The notes: a model not told the origin generated them from the letters alone. A stretch of DNA of 64,000 bases from Mesorhizobium norvegicum (GCF_004919685.1 NZ_SMYZ01000048.1:1-64000), one strand, 5' to 3'; shown: positions 24,680 to 34,156, counted from the first letter of the stretch. Translations and numbers: made by a program.

Positions 24680-27199
24680 TCACGCCATCATCATTATACG
24701 AATCGCATGCTCTATTGTCCTGGACGAGACCGGTCTCGCTAGCCGAAGGACGAAGGCCTGATTGTCAGATGTGACCGGCATGGGGTCGATGTCACCGATG
24801 ACTATGAAAGGCACCGCCATGATGGTGGGGCATACGGACTCGGCCCGTCCTCGCTCGAGGAAAGGCGTCTTCGCCAAAATCAGCAGGTCAGCTGCCTTCC
24901 CGCTCTCGACCCAGCCGCAAAGACTTTCGAAGGTCGCGAAGCCGATCGGCTCATAACCCAGCGCGGCGATATTGTCCTTGTGAATCTCCAACTCTGCTGG
25001 ATCGGGTTCCACGACTGCAATGATTCCGCCGTTGGCCGGTGATCCGTTGTATGGGCCGAAAGTGACGTCAGCGCTGACTGGCTCCTCCTCGGAGGCTGGC
25101 AAGTAAATATCAAAGCGCGTACCTCGGCCAACAACCGAGCTGACGTCTAGGCATCCTGCGAGCGCGCACACCTGCCTGTCCACTGCAGCAAGACCCAGCC
25201 CGGTCCCGCCGACGCGAGAGCGTGTGGTAAAAAAAGGCTCAAAGACATGCGGAAGTACCGAACCTGCGATTCCTGGGCCATCGTCGCTGATGGAGAGCAG
25301 AACGTAATCTCCAGGTCTCAAGGTGCCCTGAGCCAACCGCTTTGTTTCGCAGATGCGGGTCCGAGAAACGCCAACCTCGACACGGCCGTCGTTCAAGACA
25401 GCCTCCGATGCGTTCTTGCACAGATTCATAAGGATCTGCTGTATCTCGGTTGGGCTGCCCTCGACAACCGTTTGCCACTCGTTGATCTTGAAATGCAACT
25501 GAACATCTGCACGAACTGTAATGCGTAGCAGTGGCGCAAGGTCCATTACAATTTCGGAGATATTGAAAGGCACTGCCACGCGCTTGCGTTTTTGGCTGAG
25601 TGCCAAAATCTGGTCAACGATCAGCTTGGCTCGGTGGCCAGCTAAGATGATTTGGTTGATGGAGTTTTGAATTCTCGAGGGCCGACGCACAAGACCTAGT
25701 GCGATCTCTGAAAATCCAATTATTGATCCTAAAATATTATTGAATTCATGTGTAGCGCCGCTTGCGATTGTGCCGACAGTCCTCAGCCTTTCCACATGCT
25801 CCCATCGATTCAACAGAAGGTCGCGTTCCGCATTTATACGCTGCATTTCAAGATGGTTGCTTAGACGCGCAATAGCACTGGCAAGAACCCGGAGGTCGTC
25901 GGCTGAAGGGAGTGAGCGATCTCCTTCAAAGACGAGGATGCAAACGGCAACCTGCTGACCGGAGGCGCTGCAACCAACAATTTGACAAACACCGGAAGAG
26001 CCTCTGGCGGTCCGAACCATTTCCGCCGCCGGGATGACGCGAAACACTGGCCGTCCGGCGCGGACAAGTGAAACGAGTTCATCAATAAGCGCGACGTTCC
26101 AGACGCGCATGCACGTGTTCGCCAGAAAGTACTCGGTATGCCTGATGAGACTCGGATCCACCAGAGTAAGCGCGCATTGGTCCGCATCGAAAACGCGTTG
26201 AATGCGTCTAAGGGCTGCTTCGGTGGAACACCGCGCCGAGGCATTCTTTGCTATACTATCGTTGAAGCGAGCTTCGATCGCGCTCAATTCCTCTTCAAGC
26301 TCCAACCTTTTTTCTAACCGGTTGGTCCGCAGATGCTGCCTGAACGCCCTAATGATCGCTGCCAAGCAAAGGCATATGGACACAGAGCCAAAGAAAAGCC
26401 ACGTACGCTGCGCCTGCGCGCCGGCCAAACTGTAGCCTTTCAGATGCTCTCGCTCCAGTTCGGCAGCCTTGGAGAACGTGTCGAGGGATGCGATCTGATC
26501 GGCAGCTTGCTCCAACCTCCATAAAGAAGACAGGACAGGGCGGAACCTGGCCACGACATCCGCGACAGCTCGGGCCTGGCCCGGAGTAAATCTTTCGAGA
26601 AGCTCCATCTGTGAGGCGAGGGTAAGCCCCGGTTCGACTGAAAACACGATCAGTTCGGAGAGTTCAAGCTTGCCGCCCTCAAGGCGGTCAATTGAACGAG
26701 CAAGATCTGCGAGAGAGCTTTGCATACGCTGATTATGCTTGACCAAGGCTGAGATGGCAGCCTGCGTGTTTTCGATCGAGTTTACGAGCTGCGCGAGCAA
26801 TCTGGATTGCCCGGAGGCCTCATCGGGCGAAATCTCGAAACCGCGCTGCAAGTCTTCAAGATTCCTTTGCAATGCCTGTCCGGTAGAAGCAACCGAGTGG
26901 TCCACTTCCATGTCGGTCCGAGCACGGGCGACGTCGCGCTGGAGCAATGCATCGTTGATCTGAATCGTTCGCAGCTCGCTTATGACCGCGTCGTTGATCT
27001 TGGGGGCCTGCCTCTGCGTCCCGACCAAGAGCGCAATCGAGGCGGCTAAGGCGAGGACAAATGCTTTGTCGCCACTGAGCCATGTTTCCCAAGGAAACGG
27101 CGTTTGACCCGCAGCGCATGGGTTGCGAAAGTCTGACCTGAATTCTAGCTCCGCATCGGTTCGGTATGCGGCCGGATGCTGCTGGAACAGGAAAGCCAT
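24680..27199 (-). CDS. virA: VirA sensor histidine kinase
   Basis: Membrane sensor that phosphorylates VirG. The start ATG 27199 has AGGGGAGAGG just upstream and gives 839 residues, near the usual VirA length. Order seen: N-terminal membrane helix (about 42-62), a periplasmic helical sensor region, a second helix (near 260), a linker, the kinase core with phospho-His484 (GATHEFNNILGSIIGFSE), N box NLCKNASEAV, G boxes DDGPGI and GTGLGLAAV, and a C-terminal receiver-like domain that has lost the clear phospho-Asp motif (GIIAVVEPDPAELEIHKD). It converges with virB11 and is read from a nod box about 830 bases upstream, so NodD and flavonoids are the likely inducers rather than autoregulation. Confidence 0.94.
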   Translation of the reverse strand: MAFLFQQHPAAYRTDAELEFRSDFRNPCAAGQTPFPWETWLSGDKAFVLALAASIALLVGTQRQAPKINDAVISELRTIQINDALLQRDVARARTDMEVDHSVASTGQALQRNLEDLQRGFEISPDEASGQSRLLAQLVNSIENTQAAISALVKHNQRMQSSLADLARSIDRLEGGKLELSELIVFSVEPGLTLASQMELLERFTPGQARAVADVVARFRPVLSSLWRLEQAADQIASLDTFSKAAELEREHLKGYSLAGAQAQRTWLFFGSVSICLCLAAIIRAFRQHLRTNRLEKRLELEEELSAIEARFNDSIAKNASARCSTEAALRRIQRVFDADQCALTLVDPSLIRHTEYFLANTCMRVWNVALIDELVSLVRAGRPVFRVIPAAEMVRTARGSSGVCQIVGCSASGQQVAVCILVFEGDRSLPSADDLRVLASAIARLSNHLEMQRINAERDLLLNRWEHVERLRTVGTIASGATHEFNNILGSIIGFSEIALGLVRRPSRIQNSINQIILAGHRAKLIVDQILALSQKRKRVAVPFNISEIVMDLAPLLRITVRADVQLHFKINEWQTVVEGSPTEIQQILMNLCKNASEAVLNDGRVEVGVSRTRICETKRLAQGTLRPGDYVLLSISDDGPGIAGSVLPHVFEPFFTTRSRVGGTGLGLAAVDRQVCALAGCLDVSSVVGRGTRFDIYLPASEEEPVSADVTFGPYNGSPANGGIIAVVEPDPAELEIHKDNIAALGYEPIGFATFESLCGWVESGKAADLLILAKTPFLERGRAESVCPTIMAVPFIVIGDIDPMPVTSDNQAFVLRLARPVSSRTIEHAIRIMMMA

Positions 27200-28025
27200 G
27201 TGTACCTCTCCCCTCATAAAGACGGCTTCGACACCGTCGCACTTTGCCCCCTTGGCCCCGCTGACCCTCCGTTGAATTTCGCGGCGATTAGACTTCGACC
27301 GTTCTGTTCCGAACTCTGGCCACTCGCGAGCTCGACCCGAACGTGGAAACTGAAGGCACGGCGTTACGGCACGTGAGAACGATAACTGGGCTATCCGTGA
27401 ATGCTGATTTGATAGTTGTTGAGAAGGGAAGGCACCAATGCGGGCTGACACCGCGTGACGGATTCAATCGAGATTTGCCTGTTTTCGCGCGGCGAGTAGA
27501 ACCACGCCGATGTTGAAGGTACCGTTGAGTCTCGTCATAATAACGGCAGGAACCGAACACTCGTGAGCCTTCGTTGCGTCAGTCCGCTCAAGCCATCACG
27601 CACGCGGCAGAGCTAACTTCCGGCAAGAGTTTCATAGCTGGGCCAACAAATTGCGCTCTGTGCCTGACCAGAGTAAGCAGGACGTACGTACGATCGGCAT
27701 GATCCCCGAGGAGCGTTCGCACTTCATCTCTTATCCGGCGAAGGATAGCCCATTGAGCAGCCCACCATCGGTTATGAGATCGAGGCGACACACAAGGCGG
27801 GCAACCGGTCGGCAGTATTCGGAACTCTCTTCCGAGAGATCATGGAGGGACAGACAAGCCGCACGCTGCAGCAGCCTGGGGATGACACCGGTCGGCCAGC
27901 CATTATGCCGCTAACCCGCTTGCGATCTCTGTGCATTGTATCTCCTGCGTGCAGCCTCTGCATTAAGCCAGCGTCGACGACCAGAGCCCATGTTCCACCA
28001 AACAAGGGTTAGCTTTCAAGAAGCT
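27200..28025. other. Long leader between nod box and virA, no clear gene
   Basis: About 825 bases lie between the nod box and the virA start. Small minus-strand frames (27588-27791 and 27288-27560) lack family resemblance. The segment may be an untranslated leader or debris left after an insertion. Confidence 0.45.
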
Positions 28026-28073
28026 GATTGAACAAATTGATTGTTTGGATAGCACGCATCCGAACAATGGATG
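28026..28073 (-). promoter_or_regulatory. nod box reading toward virA
   Basis: Read on the minus strand the 47-48 base element starts ATCCATTGTTCGGATG and ends CAAACAATCAATTTG then TTCAATC, keeping the paired ATC-N9-GAT blocks and the CAATCAATTT core of NodD-binding nod boxes. It faces the virA direction, placing the vir system under flavonoid control as reported for M. loti. Confidence 0.9.
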
Positions 28074-28304
28074 CAGCTAAATGCAGCGGCGGTTTTCGTT
28101 AGATGCGAGCGAGCGTCTGTTGGCAAGAACCACCGCGGGGCGCGGGCGAGGTGAGGGGCTGCACGCCAAGCGCGTCGGGACGGTCATCGAGGATCTGCGT
28201 GCGGGTTTGCAGCAGAAGATGTGCGCCGATCCTGCCCCACTGCATCTGCCGTTTGTTGGGAACCCGCTTGGAACGGTGTTGACGGTGGCCTTGACGAGGG
28301 CCGA

Positions 28305-28860
28305 AGAGATGCGATCTCCGGACCGCTAACGCTCGCCGTAATTAATCAGGCTGGCACTGTTGGGGGCGATGTGGGCCTGGTGAACTCGCCGATGGCGGTC
28401 AGGAACTTGCGCATGTTCGGCTAGCCTGTTTCGAGACCTTCCGCGTCGAATTGCAGGTCGGCGATTTCGTGACGGGCCCGATAGACGTCAACATGCCAGA
28501 GATGCCATTTGATCCTGCGCAGAGTTTCGAGCAGGTCCTGTCCGGTCTGCTCGTCCTGGTTTTCGAGCCCTTGCACGAACTGCCGAAGGATCCTGATGCG
28601 CACGGTGATATGGAACCAGTCGGCGAGTCTTCCCCACCGTCGGTGATGAAGGTGATATCGATTGGCTTGGACGGGCTGCTTCTTGAGATGGTCGAGAATG
28701 CGCCGTTGCGGCTCGCGATCATAGCCATAAACGAAACCGATGTAGCGCGGAGCACCCTCTTCAGGCAGCGAGCGGCCTACGATCAGCTCGAAATTCTACT
28801 TCCGGTCGTTTGGTCGCGGATGAAAGTTCGATGCGGCTGCAGAACGCGTTTGCGATGGCC
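28305..28860 (-). pseudogene. ISKra4-family transposase remnant, frameshifted
   Basis: Minus-strand pieces in different frames give NFELIVGRSLPEEGAPRYIG, ITFITDGGED, DWFHITVRIRILRQFVQGLE, RRIKWHLWHVDVYRAR and SASLINYGER in the order found in ISKra4 transposases. There are several frameshifts and an in-frame stop after INYGER. The 28081-28300 stretch to its left holds nothing recognisable. It sits directly upstream of the nod box on the virA side. Confidence 0.8.
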
Positions 28861-29049
28861 GCCCATCTTCCCGGCGCTACCGGAGCACGATAACGTTGCG
28901 ACCATTTCACCACCGAAGAGACCGCAAAGCCAAAGCGCGACCAACCCGATCCAATTCTGCGCCGCCCAACTTCCATCTCGAACGGTGCGCGGAACGCCCG
29001 CGCGCCGGGTGCCTAACTAGCAGTGGCACTGGGCATGCCCTGTGCTCGG

Positions 29050-29940
29050 CTATTCGAGCTTCTCCAATGCCTGCCTAATGTCATCTCCGGCGTCCTCCGG
29101 CAACGGCAAAATAGGGCGCGGTGGCTGGACGTGCGCCAGACCGAGGTAGTCGGCGATGACGAACATAACGCGGAAGCTGCCGTAGCGTTTGAACAAGGTC
29201 CAGAGCGGCCCGAAAGCGCGGTTCAACCGAGTGGACTCCACCGCGTCGCCGGACTGCGCTGCACGCGTCAGCGCAAGCGCCGGGACCGCCAGCAGACCTG
29301 CCGCAACGCTGTACCAGGTGTCACATCCGGCAAGCAGGGCATCCGCCGCGCCCCAATCGCCGCTGTATCCGATTGTGAACGTGTCAGGCGTCATCGACCG
29401 CAAACGTGCCAGTTCCCCCGCGTAATCGTCATCCGCCGCCAGAGGCATTTTCACCGCGACGATGTTGGACACCTCTGACAGCCGGGCGATCAATGCGTCG
29501 CTGAATGTGAAGCGCGTGGTGCTTGGATTGTTATATATGCACAAAGGCAATTCCCCCGCCTCGGCCACCGCGACGAAGTGCTGGAAGACTTCGTCCTCGT
29601 TCAGGGGAACGTAGGACATCGGTGCCAGGAGCAGGCCGTCAGCGCCAGCGGATTTGGCATCGCGCGCCAGAGCCTGAGCTTCGTCGGTACGCAATGCACC
29701 CACACCCACGACAAGAGGCGTTTTGCCGCCGATGCATTCCACGGCAGCCTGAACGGCACGCTTGCGTTCTTCCCTGGTGAGGTAAGCATAACCGCCCGTG
29801 CTCCCCAGAAGGCCGATGGAGTCCGCTCCCGCGCGTTGAATACGCTCGAGAAAACGAGCCAGACCCTCGGTGTCGACATGCCCTTCCGCATCGGTTGGCG
29901 TAAGGGGGAACGCCGACAGGCCGCGAAACAAAGTCATCAT
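29050..29940 (-). CDS. Dihydrodipicolinate synthase / N-acetylneuraminate lyase family aldolase
   Basis: A class I (Schiff-base) aldolase of 296 residues that condenses or splits a 2-oxo acid such as pyruvate. The lysine is K164 (VAVKMPL), the partner tyrosine is Y136 (IYNNPSTT), and the substrate loop is GSTGGYAYL (44-54), where true DapA usually has GTTGE. That change, plus genomic position in a small operon with an amino-acid exporter, argues for a special substrate rather than lysine synthesis. It starts 15 bases after the stop of the LysE gene. Bases about 29236-29450 recur as a diverged scrap at 36879-37090. Confidence 0.85.
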   Translation of the reverse strand: MMTLFRGLSAFPLTPTDAEGHVDTEGLARFLERIQRAGADSIGLLGSTGGYAYLTREERKRAVQAAVECIGGKTPLVVGVGALRTDEAQALARDAKSAGADGLLLAPMSYVPLNEDEVFQHFVAVAEAGELPLCIYNNPSTTRFTFSDALIARLSEVSNIVAVKMPLAADDDYAGELARLRSMTPDTFTIGYSGDWGAADALLAGCDTWYSVAAGLLAVPALALTRAAQSGDAVESTRLNRAFGPLWTLFKRYGSFRVMFVIADYLGLAHVQPPRPILPLPEDAGDDIRQALEKLE

Positions 29941-29955
29941 CCATTCCTTTCGAAA

Positions 29956-30594
29956 CTACATACGGGAAAGCAGCATACGCAGCCCGGCGAACGCGAAGAA
30001 CATCGCCAACAGACTTTCGATCCAGCGGCGGCAGCGGCGATACAGAGCCACCATAGGCGGTGTGGAGAAGACAATGGCGTAGCCGCAGAATATCGTGACA
30101 CTTAGGATGGCGCAGCCACCCAATATCGCCGCGATGCTCTGCCACGATGAATTCGGGCCGATCCCCAGCGTGACGAGCGCGATCCATGCCAGCACGGATT
30201 TTGGGTTCGCCAAATGCATCAAGAGGCCCTTCCGATAGAGCTCACCCCGCGAAAGAGCGACTTGGTCGGTCGATGCGCGCACCGCCAGCTTCTCGTTCGA
30301 CGTAAGCGCCGACCGTCCCGCCCTGAAGGCGAGGAATAGCAGGTAAAGCCCCCCGAAAACCTGCAGAACGAGCAGTGCCTGGGCGTACCTGGCCAACAGG
30401 GCGGAGATGCCGGTGGAGGCCATAAAACCCCAAAAGATCGAGCCGCTGACGACGCCGGAGGCGAGCATGAGCGCAGCACCTCTGCCGCGCGCCATCGCAA
30501 CCCCCATAATGCGCATGTTGCTCGGGCCGGGGCTCCCCGCGGCAATGACATATGCAGCAAAGACGATGAGCAACTGATGGAGATCGACATTCAT
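29956..30594 (-). CDS. LysE/RhtB family amino-acid exporter
   Basis: A 212-residue inner-membrane protein with about six hydrophobic segments. The start VFAAYVIAAGSPGPSNMRIMGVAMARGR carries the family motif around GPSNM, and the middle has GGLYLLFLAFRAGR and KGLLMHLANPKSVLAWIALVT, the classic LysE/RhtB block. It should export an amino acid or analogue by proton exchange. It lies between the aldolase (15 bases downstream) and the B3/4 gene (84 bases upstream) on the same strand. Confidence 0.9.
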   Translation of the reverse strand: MNVDLHQLLIVFAAYVIAAGSPGPSNMRIMGVAMARGRGAALMLASGVVSGSIFWGFMASTGISALLARYAQALLVLQVFGGLYLLFLAFRAGRSALTSNEKLAVRASTDQVALSRGELYRKGLLMHLANPKSVLAWIALVTLGIGPNSSWQSIAAILGGCAILSVTIFCGYAIVFSTPPMVALYRRCRRWIESLLAMFFAFAGLRMLLSRM

Positions 30595-30678
30595 TCTCTC
30601 AGCCCTTTATAATCTCGATCGGATCGATCGCGCCGGATGCCCCGGGCGGCCATGGATCCGCTCGCTCGACCGGAAACC

Positions 30679-31368
30679 TCATCCGGCGATGGCAATTTCT
30701 TCGCTCGCGATTTTGCAGCCAGGCATCAAGGCATTCAGCCCTCCGACCATGGCATCCGTCGCCTCTGCCAATGCATCGTCCGGCATGGTCTCCAACGCCT
30801 CCAGTACGAACCACATCCGGCCTGTTAGGGTCTGCAGGCGGGTTCGAGTGCCCTGTCGCCAGTTCCAGCGTCGGCAGGTGACGCCAATGTCGTCGCGCCA
30901 GATGACCTCACCGGGCAAGGGAGGATCGTTGACCGCCTCTCCATTCATCATGGTGTCGAACGTCTCACTCCCGTCAGCGATCGTCAGGTGGGGTCTTCCG
31001 ACATAGGCGTCAAAATTCTCTCCACCCACCGGGACTGCGTACTTCAGGCTGATGGCGTTGTAGAGATCGACGATCGGGTTGATCGTCGAAAGAGTGCCGT
31101 CTTTCAGAACCCGCTTTCTGAGGGCCTGGGCTGAGCACGGCGTACGGTTAGGCTTCGCGCCAAAGACGACGTAGGCGTCGGACCAACTCGCCAGATGAGC
31201 TTCTGCCCAAGCCGGGCCATCCGCCAACGCGCAATCGCAGGCTTCACCAAGCAATCGGGGATCGAAACGTCCTTCTCCAGCTGAAGTGGCATCGACGTAG
31301 ACGCTCGCGACTCTAAATCCCGATGCAATATTCTTAATTCGACCGTCGATGATGGGACCCTCAAACAT
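30679..31368 (-). CDS. B3/4-domain protein (free-standing tRNA-editing-like domain)
   Basis: A 229-residue protein matching the B3_4 domain of the phenylalanyl-tRNA synthetase beta subunit, where it clears mischarged tRNA. Recognisable parts are the N-terminal VASVYVDA, the conserved PIVDLYNAISLKYAVPVGGEN (residues about 97-117), and GEVIWRDDIGVTCRRWNWRQG. Stand-alone members are common in bacteria but their targets are mostly unproven. It is the first gene of the three-gene operon and begins about 90 bases from a MocR-type operator. A role in protection against a misincorporated amino acid would fit the exporter next door, but this is inference. Confidence 0.8.
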   Translation of the reverse strand: MFEGPIIDGRIKNIASGFRVASVYVDATSAGEGRFDPRLLGEACDCALADGPAWAEAHLASWSDAYVVFGAKPNRTPCSAQALRKRVLKDGTLSTINPIVDLYNAISLKYAVPVGGENFDAYVGRPHLTIADGSETFDTMMNGEAVNDPPLPGEVIWRDDIGVTCRRWNWRQGTRTRLQTLTGRMWFVLEALETMPDDALAEATDAMVGGLNALMPGCKIASEEIAIAG

Positions 31369-31453
31369 CCAGGCAACTCCATCAGTTCGAGCGCAAGCAA
31401 TCCATACCGGCGCGACCAGTCACGATCGCTTCCCTGACTGCAAGCCAATATTG

Positions 31454-31509
31454 CAGTTTACTGGTCCAAACTAAACTGCCACTTTTGGAGATTTTAATTG
31501 GTCCAGTAT
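31454..31509. promoter_or_regulatory. MocR/GntR-type operator upstream of the B3/4-LysE-aldolase operon
   Basis: Two direct copies of TTGGTCCA-like sequence (ACTGGTCCAAAC at 31460-31471 and ATTGGTCCAGTA at 31497-31508) lie 37 bases apart. The first sits inside a perfect inverted repeat, CAGTTTA (31454-31460) and TAAACTG (31472-31478). On the minus strand they read TGGACCA, similar to direct-repeat sites bound by MocR-type regulators such as TauR. It lies between the operon and a regulator stub. Confidence 0.6.
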
Positions 31510-31600
31510 AGGAAGGTTCTCGCAGCACGGGAGCGACGCGTCGAATTTATCAATCCCTGATCAAGCAGATCCAGGCCGGAGTGTACGGGTGTCGGTGACG
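31510..31600 (+). pseudogene. N-terminal stub of a MocR/GntR regulator
   Basis: In one plus frame it reads RRIYQSLIKQIQAGVYG, the start of the GntR winged-helix domain of MocR regulators, then meets a stop (near 31597). It is divergent from the B3/4 operon across the operator, the standard MocR arrangement. The rest of the protein is missing; 31600-31765 holds no gene. Confidence 0.5.
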
Positions 31601-31765
31601 CCACCCAGTTCTCCGCAAGCAAGCGGCCCACAAGTTCCCCATGATCCGGTCATGCTTGTTGTGAACCCTAGGGCATTATGGTCGATGCCAGCGCCACCAG
31701 GGTGGCGTCGTACTGTTCGAAACCCCCCGATTGTCACCGCGGTTTTGCTTGACGCGCGCGATGCC

Positions 31766-32518
31766 TTAGCTGAGGCCTAGGATGAAGCGCCGATTGGAGG
31801 GACGGATCGACCGCGCGTTAGATGCGTAAAGCGTCGTAAACCGCTTGATGTCTGTGGTGTCGACCTCGACCGGTTCCATTGCAACCATCCACTCCACGTT
31901 TTCGGTGCAGGGCGGAGTCGTTAATGATCCCTCATAGGTCCAGTAGCCGAGCGAGGCCGGCAAAAGCCCGTTGGGATCGAACTCGTCAACTGCCATCTCC
32001 TCGCCGGGCCGGGCCGGAAAGACCTTGGCGAGACCGGCAAAGCTGATATTTGTCGCGCCAGGCGTAAGAAGGACGCTCAGCACACCCAGAGTATCGCTCT
32101 TTGTGGCTTTATGGACAAAATGCGCTTCCATCGGGAAGCTCATGCCCGCCACGTGATGCTCGCTCGGCGCGTGGAAATGCAACTGTGCCAGTTGGTAGAC
32201 GCGATCCCCGCGGGTCAAGGTGCTGCCTTCCGGCATGTTGATTTGAATGGTGTGGCCGTTGTTCACCATCCTGCCGCCGCCCTTGAGCCAACTGATGTCG
32301 ATGCGCGGTATATCCGCCTTTACCGTGCCGGCGATGTCGATGGGTGACTGCTGCCTGCCCGCCGAACAGGCGAAATTTCTCGAGTCCAGATCGGCCCAAT
32401 GCTCCGGCCCGACCGAGCCGCCATATCCCCAATGGGCGCTGGCCGCACGCGCGGTCTGGGCGCAGATCGGGCACACGCCCAGCGCGATGAATCCTCTAAT
32501 TAGGTTACGACGATGCAT
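31766..32518 (-). CDS. Periplasmic alpha-type carbonic anhydrase
   Basis: Catalyses hydration of CO2 to bicarbonate in the periplasm. The 250-residue precursor has an N-terminal export signal (LIRGFIALGVCPICAQTARA) and the alpha-class fold: SPIDIAGT, zinc ligands in QLHFHAPSEH and MEAHFVH, and the closing SLTTPPCTENVEWMV. An alpha-CA is known in the M. loti symbiosis island and reported to be expressed in nodules, which fits. Upstream bases hold no clear FNR site. It is flanked by the MocR stub and by an IS4 relic, so it is a single-gene unit. Confidence 0.93.
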   Translation of the reverse strand: MHRRNLIRGFIALGVCPICAQTARAASAHWGYGGSVGPEHWADLDSRNFACSAGRQQSPIDIAGTVKADIPRIDISWLKGGGRMVNNGHTIQINMPEGSTLTRGDRVYQLAQLHFHAPSEHHVAGMSFPMEAHFVHKATKSDTLGVLSVLLTPGATNISFAGLAKVFPARPGEEMAVDEFDPNGLLPASLGYWTYEGSLTTPPCTENVEWMVAMEPVEVDTTDIKRFTTLYASNARSIRPSNRRFILGLS

Positions 32519-32564
32519 ATTGCCTCGCTCCTTGATGCGAACCTTATGTCCTTGCTACCAATTG

Positions 32565-32860
32565 GTGCAGTCAAGGCACAGCCGCAAGGGCGGGCGTAGG
32601 TTGAGCCGCGCCACCAGCGTACACGCCAGCCAGTCCTCGTCGAACTGGTAAACTGGAAGAAGCGTCGCCGCCGGCGATCGTTGGAGGCTACGCTCGCCGG
32701 TCCGTGGAAATGGCTGGCGACGTGGCTCAGATTCACCGTGCTGCCGCTGATCAGGCCAACAACCAGCACAGCCGGCGTCGCCGGTCCGGCTGTTACTCGG
32801 CGGTATGTGGCCCGTAACGTTGAAGCGGGAGTGTCGGGCAGGCAGTGCATTGCAAAAGGA
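32565..32860 (-). pseudogene. IS4-family transposase N-terminal remnant
   Basis: Minus-strand pieces read LVVGLISGSTVNLSHVASHF, ASNDRRRRRFFQF and, after a frameshift, QFDEDWLACTLVARLNLRPP followed by LRLCLDCTNW, in the order of IS4-like transposases (CLDRTNW is the usual form). The C-terminal catalytic half is gone. The remaining bases up to 33200 hold no other gene. Confidence 0.65.
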
Positions 32861-33200
32861 TCCCCTCTTTGGCGAGACGAATTCCTCCATTCCAACTGAT
32901 TCCCGACCTCTCGGCCACCCACTGTGTAGCCTGCCCGCCACGCTCTCCAAGACCATAAAGGCATGGATAAAACTCGCGAATACGCCTTGGAAAGCAGGTC
33001 TCAAAGGCCAAGGGGACCTTCCATCTGGAAAATGCCAAGCAAAGCTCGCGTTCGGACGATCCATGCGGTTGCCAGGCTGGCTGCCTCCGGTCAGGCGAGA
33101 TCCGGATCCTTCCGCGAGGATAGCTGTAAACGTCTACAGGCTGCATCGCTGTGCGCTTTGCCCTTCGATGGCGGGAACACAACCCGCACGGAGGCGACGA

Positions 33201-33845
33201 ATGATTCAGCTGATCACACCTGGCCTCTATAGCGAATTCGCAGGCGAGCTCAAAGAGATGCACGGGCTCAGATATCGGGTTTTCAAGGAGAGGCTCGATT
33301 GGGAAGTTCAGACCGGAGGCGAAATGGAAACAGACACCTTTGACGACTTGAAGCCTGTCTATCTGCTGCTCAAGGGATCCGATTGGCGAATTCGTGGCTG
33401 CGTGCGCCTCTTGCCAACCTCTGGGCCGACCATGTTGCGCGACACATTCCCGGCGCTGCTGGGTGAGGCTGTGGCGCCCGCGAGTCCTGACATATGGGAA
33501 AGCAGCCGTTTCGCGCTCGATTTGCCCCCATCAACGCCCAAGGCGGCAGGCGGCCTTGCCCAAGCAACCTACGAGCTCTTCGCCGGCATGATCGAATTCG
33601 GCTTGGCCAACAATCTCACCCGGATCGTGACGGTGACCGATACGCGTATGGAACGGATCCTTCGCCTCGCAACGTGGCCATTGTCGCGCATCGGAAAGCC
33701 GCAGCCCGTCGGCAAAACGGAGGCGGTGGCCGGGTTTCTCGAGATCTCTCACGCCAGCCTGTTGCGCATCCGCTGGAGGGGACGTCTGAATGGGCCGGTA
33801 CTGTGGCAACCGATTCTCGGCCTGCCGCACGGCCCATGCGGATAG
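33201..33845 (+). CDS. LuxI-family acyl-homoserine-lactone synthase
   Basis: Makes an AHL signal from S-adenosylmethionine and an acyl carrier. The 214-residue product has the conserved pattern of the family: HGLRYRVFKERLDWEV (Arg, Phe, Trp), ETDTFDDLKPVYLL (paired Asp), GCVRLLPTSGPTML (Arg), WESSRFAL (Glu, Ser, Arg) and FEL-like ATYELFAGMIEFGL. GGAGGCG immediately upstream supports ATG 33201, though the frame is open further up. No luxR-type gene lies nearby in the window. In the R7A island two synthases, TraI1 and TraI2, are described; which one this matches cannot be said from here. Confidence 0.93.
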   Translation: MIQLITPGLYSEFAGELKEMHGLRYRVFKERLDWEVQTGGEMETDTFDDLKPVYLLLKGSDWRIRGCVRLLPTSGPTMLRDTFPALLGEAVAPASPDIWESSRFALDLPPSTPKAAGGLAQATYELFAGMIEFGLANNLTRIVTVTDTRMERILRLATWPLSRIGKPQPVGKTEAVAGFLEISHASLLRIRWRGRLNGPVLWQPILGLPHGPCG

Positions 33846-34156
33846 CCAAGACGTGGTGCGTGGCCCCAGGGATCGGAAGAGGGTTTGCTTCTCGTCGCCG
33901 AAAGGAGTCATTGCGTCCGGCCTGGAGAAGCAAACCGAGGAATGATGCATGAAGCAGCGTCCGCACAATTGAACGGCGAGATCAAAGAGTGCGCTGGGGC
34001 TACCCATTCGCACTCGGCCCAAGTATTCCACGTCTCCTCCGGCCGGCTTGCATGCTATTAACGCAGGTGAGGGCGCCGGCCATGATATGCGCAGCCCGTT
34101 GAAGGCGGAAGCGTACGCCCCGGTTCACATCACCCGCATTGGACTGAGGTTTAGTT
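33846..34156. other. Intergenic region upstream of the nodM nod box
   Basis: No open frame with a plausible product. It holds the 3' flank of the AHL synthase gene and ends at the nod box. Confidence 0.5.

Noticed and set aside
29023..29038. Possible sigma-54 promoter (TGGCAC with GC 12 downstream)
   Set aside because: The -12 part reads ATGC, no NifA site is near, and no gene starts downstream in that direction.
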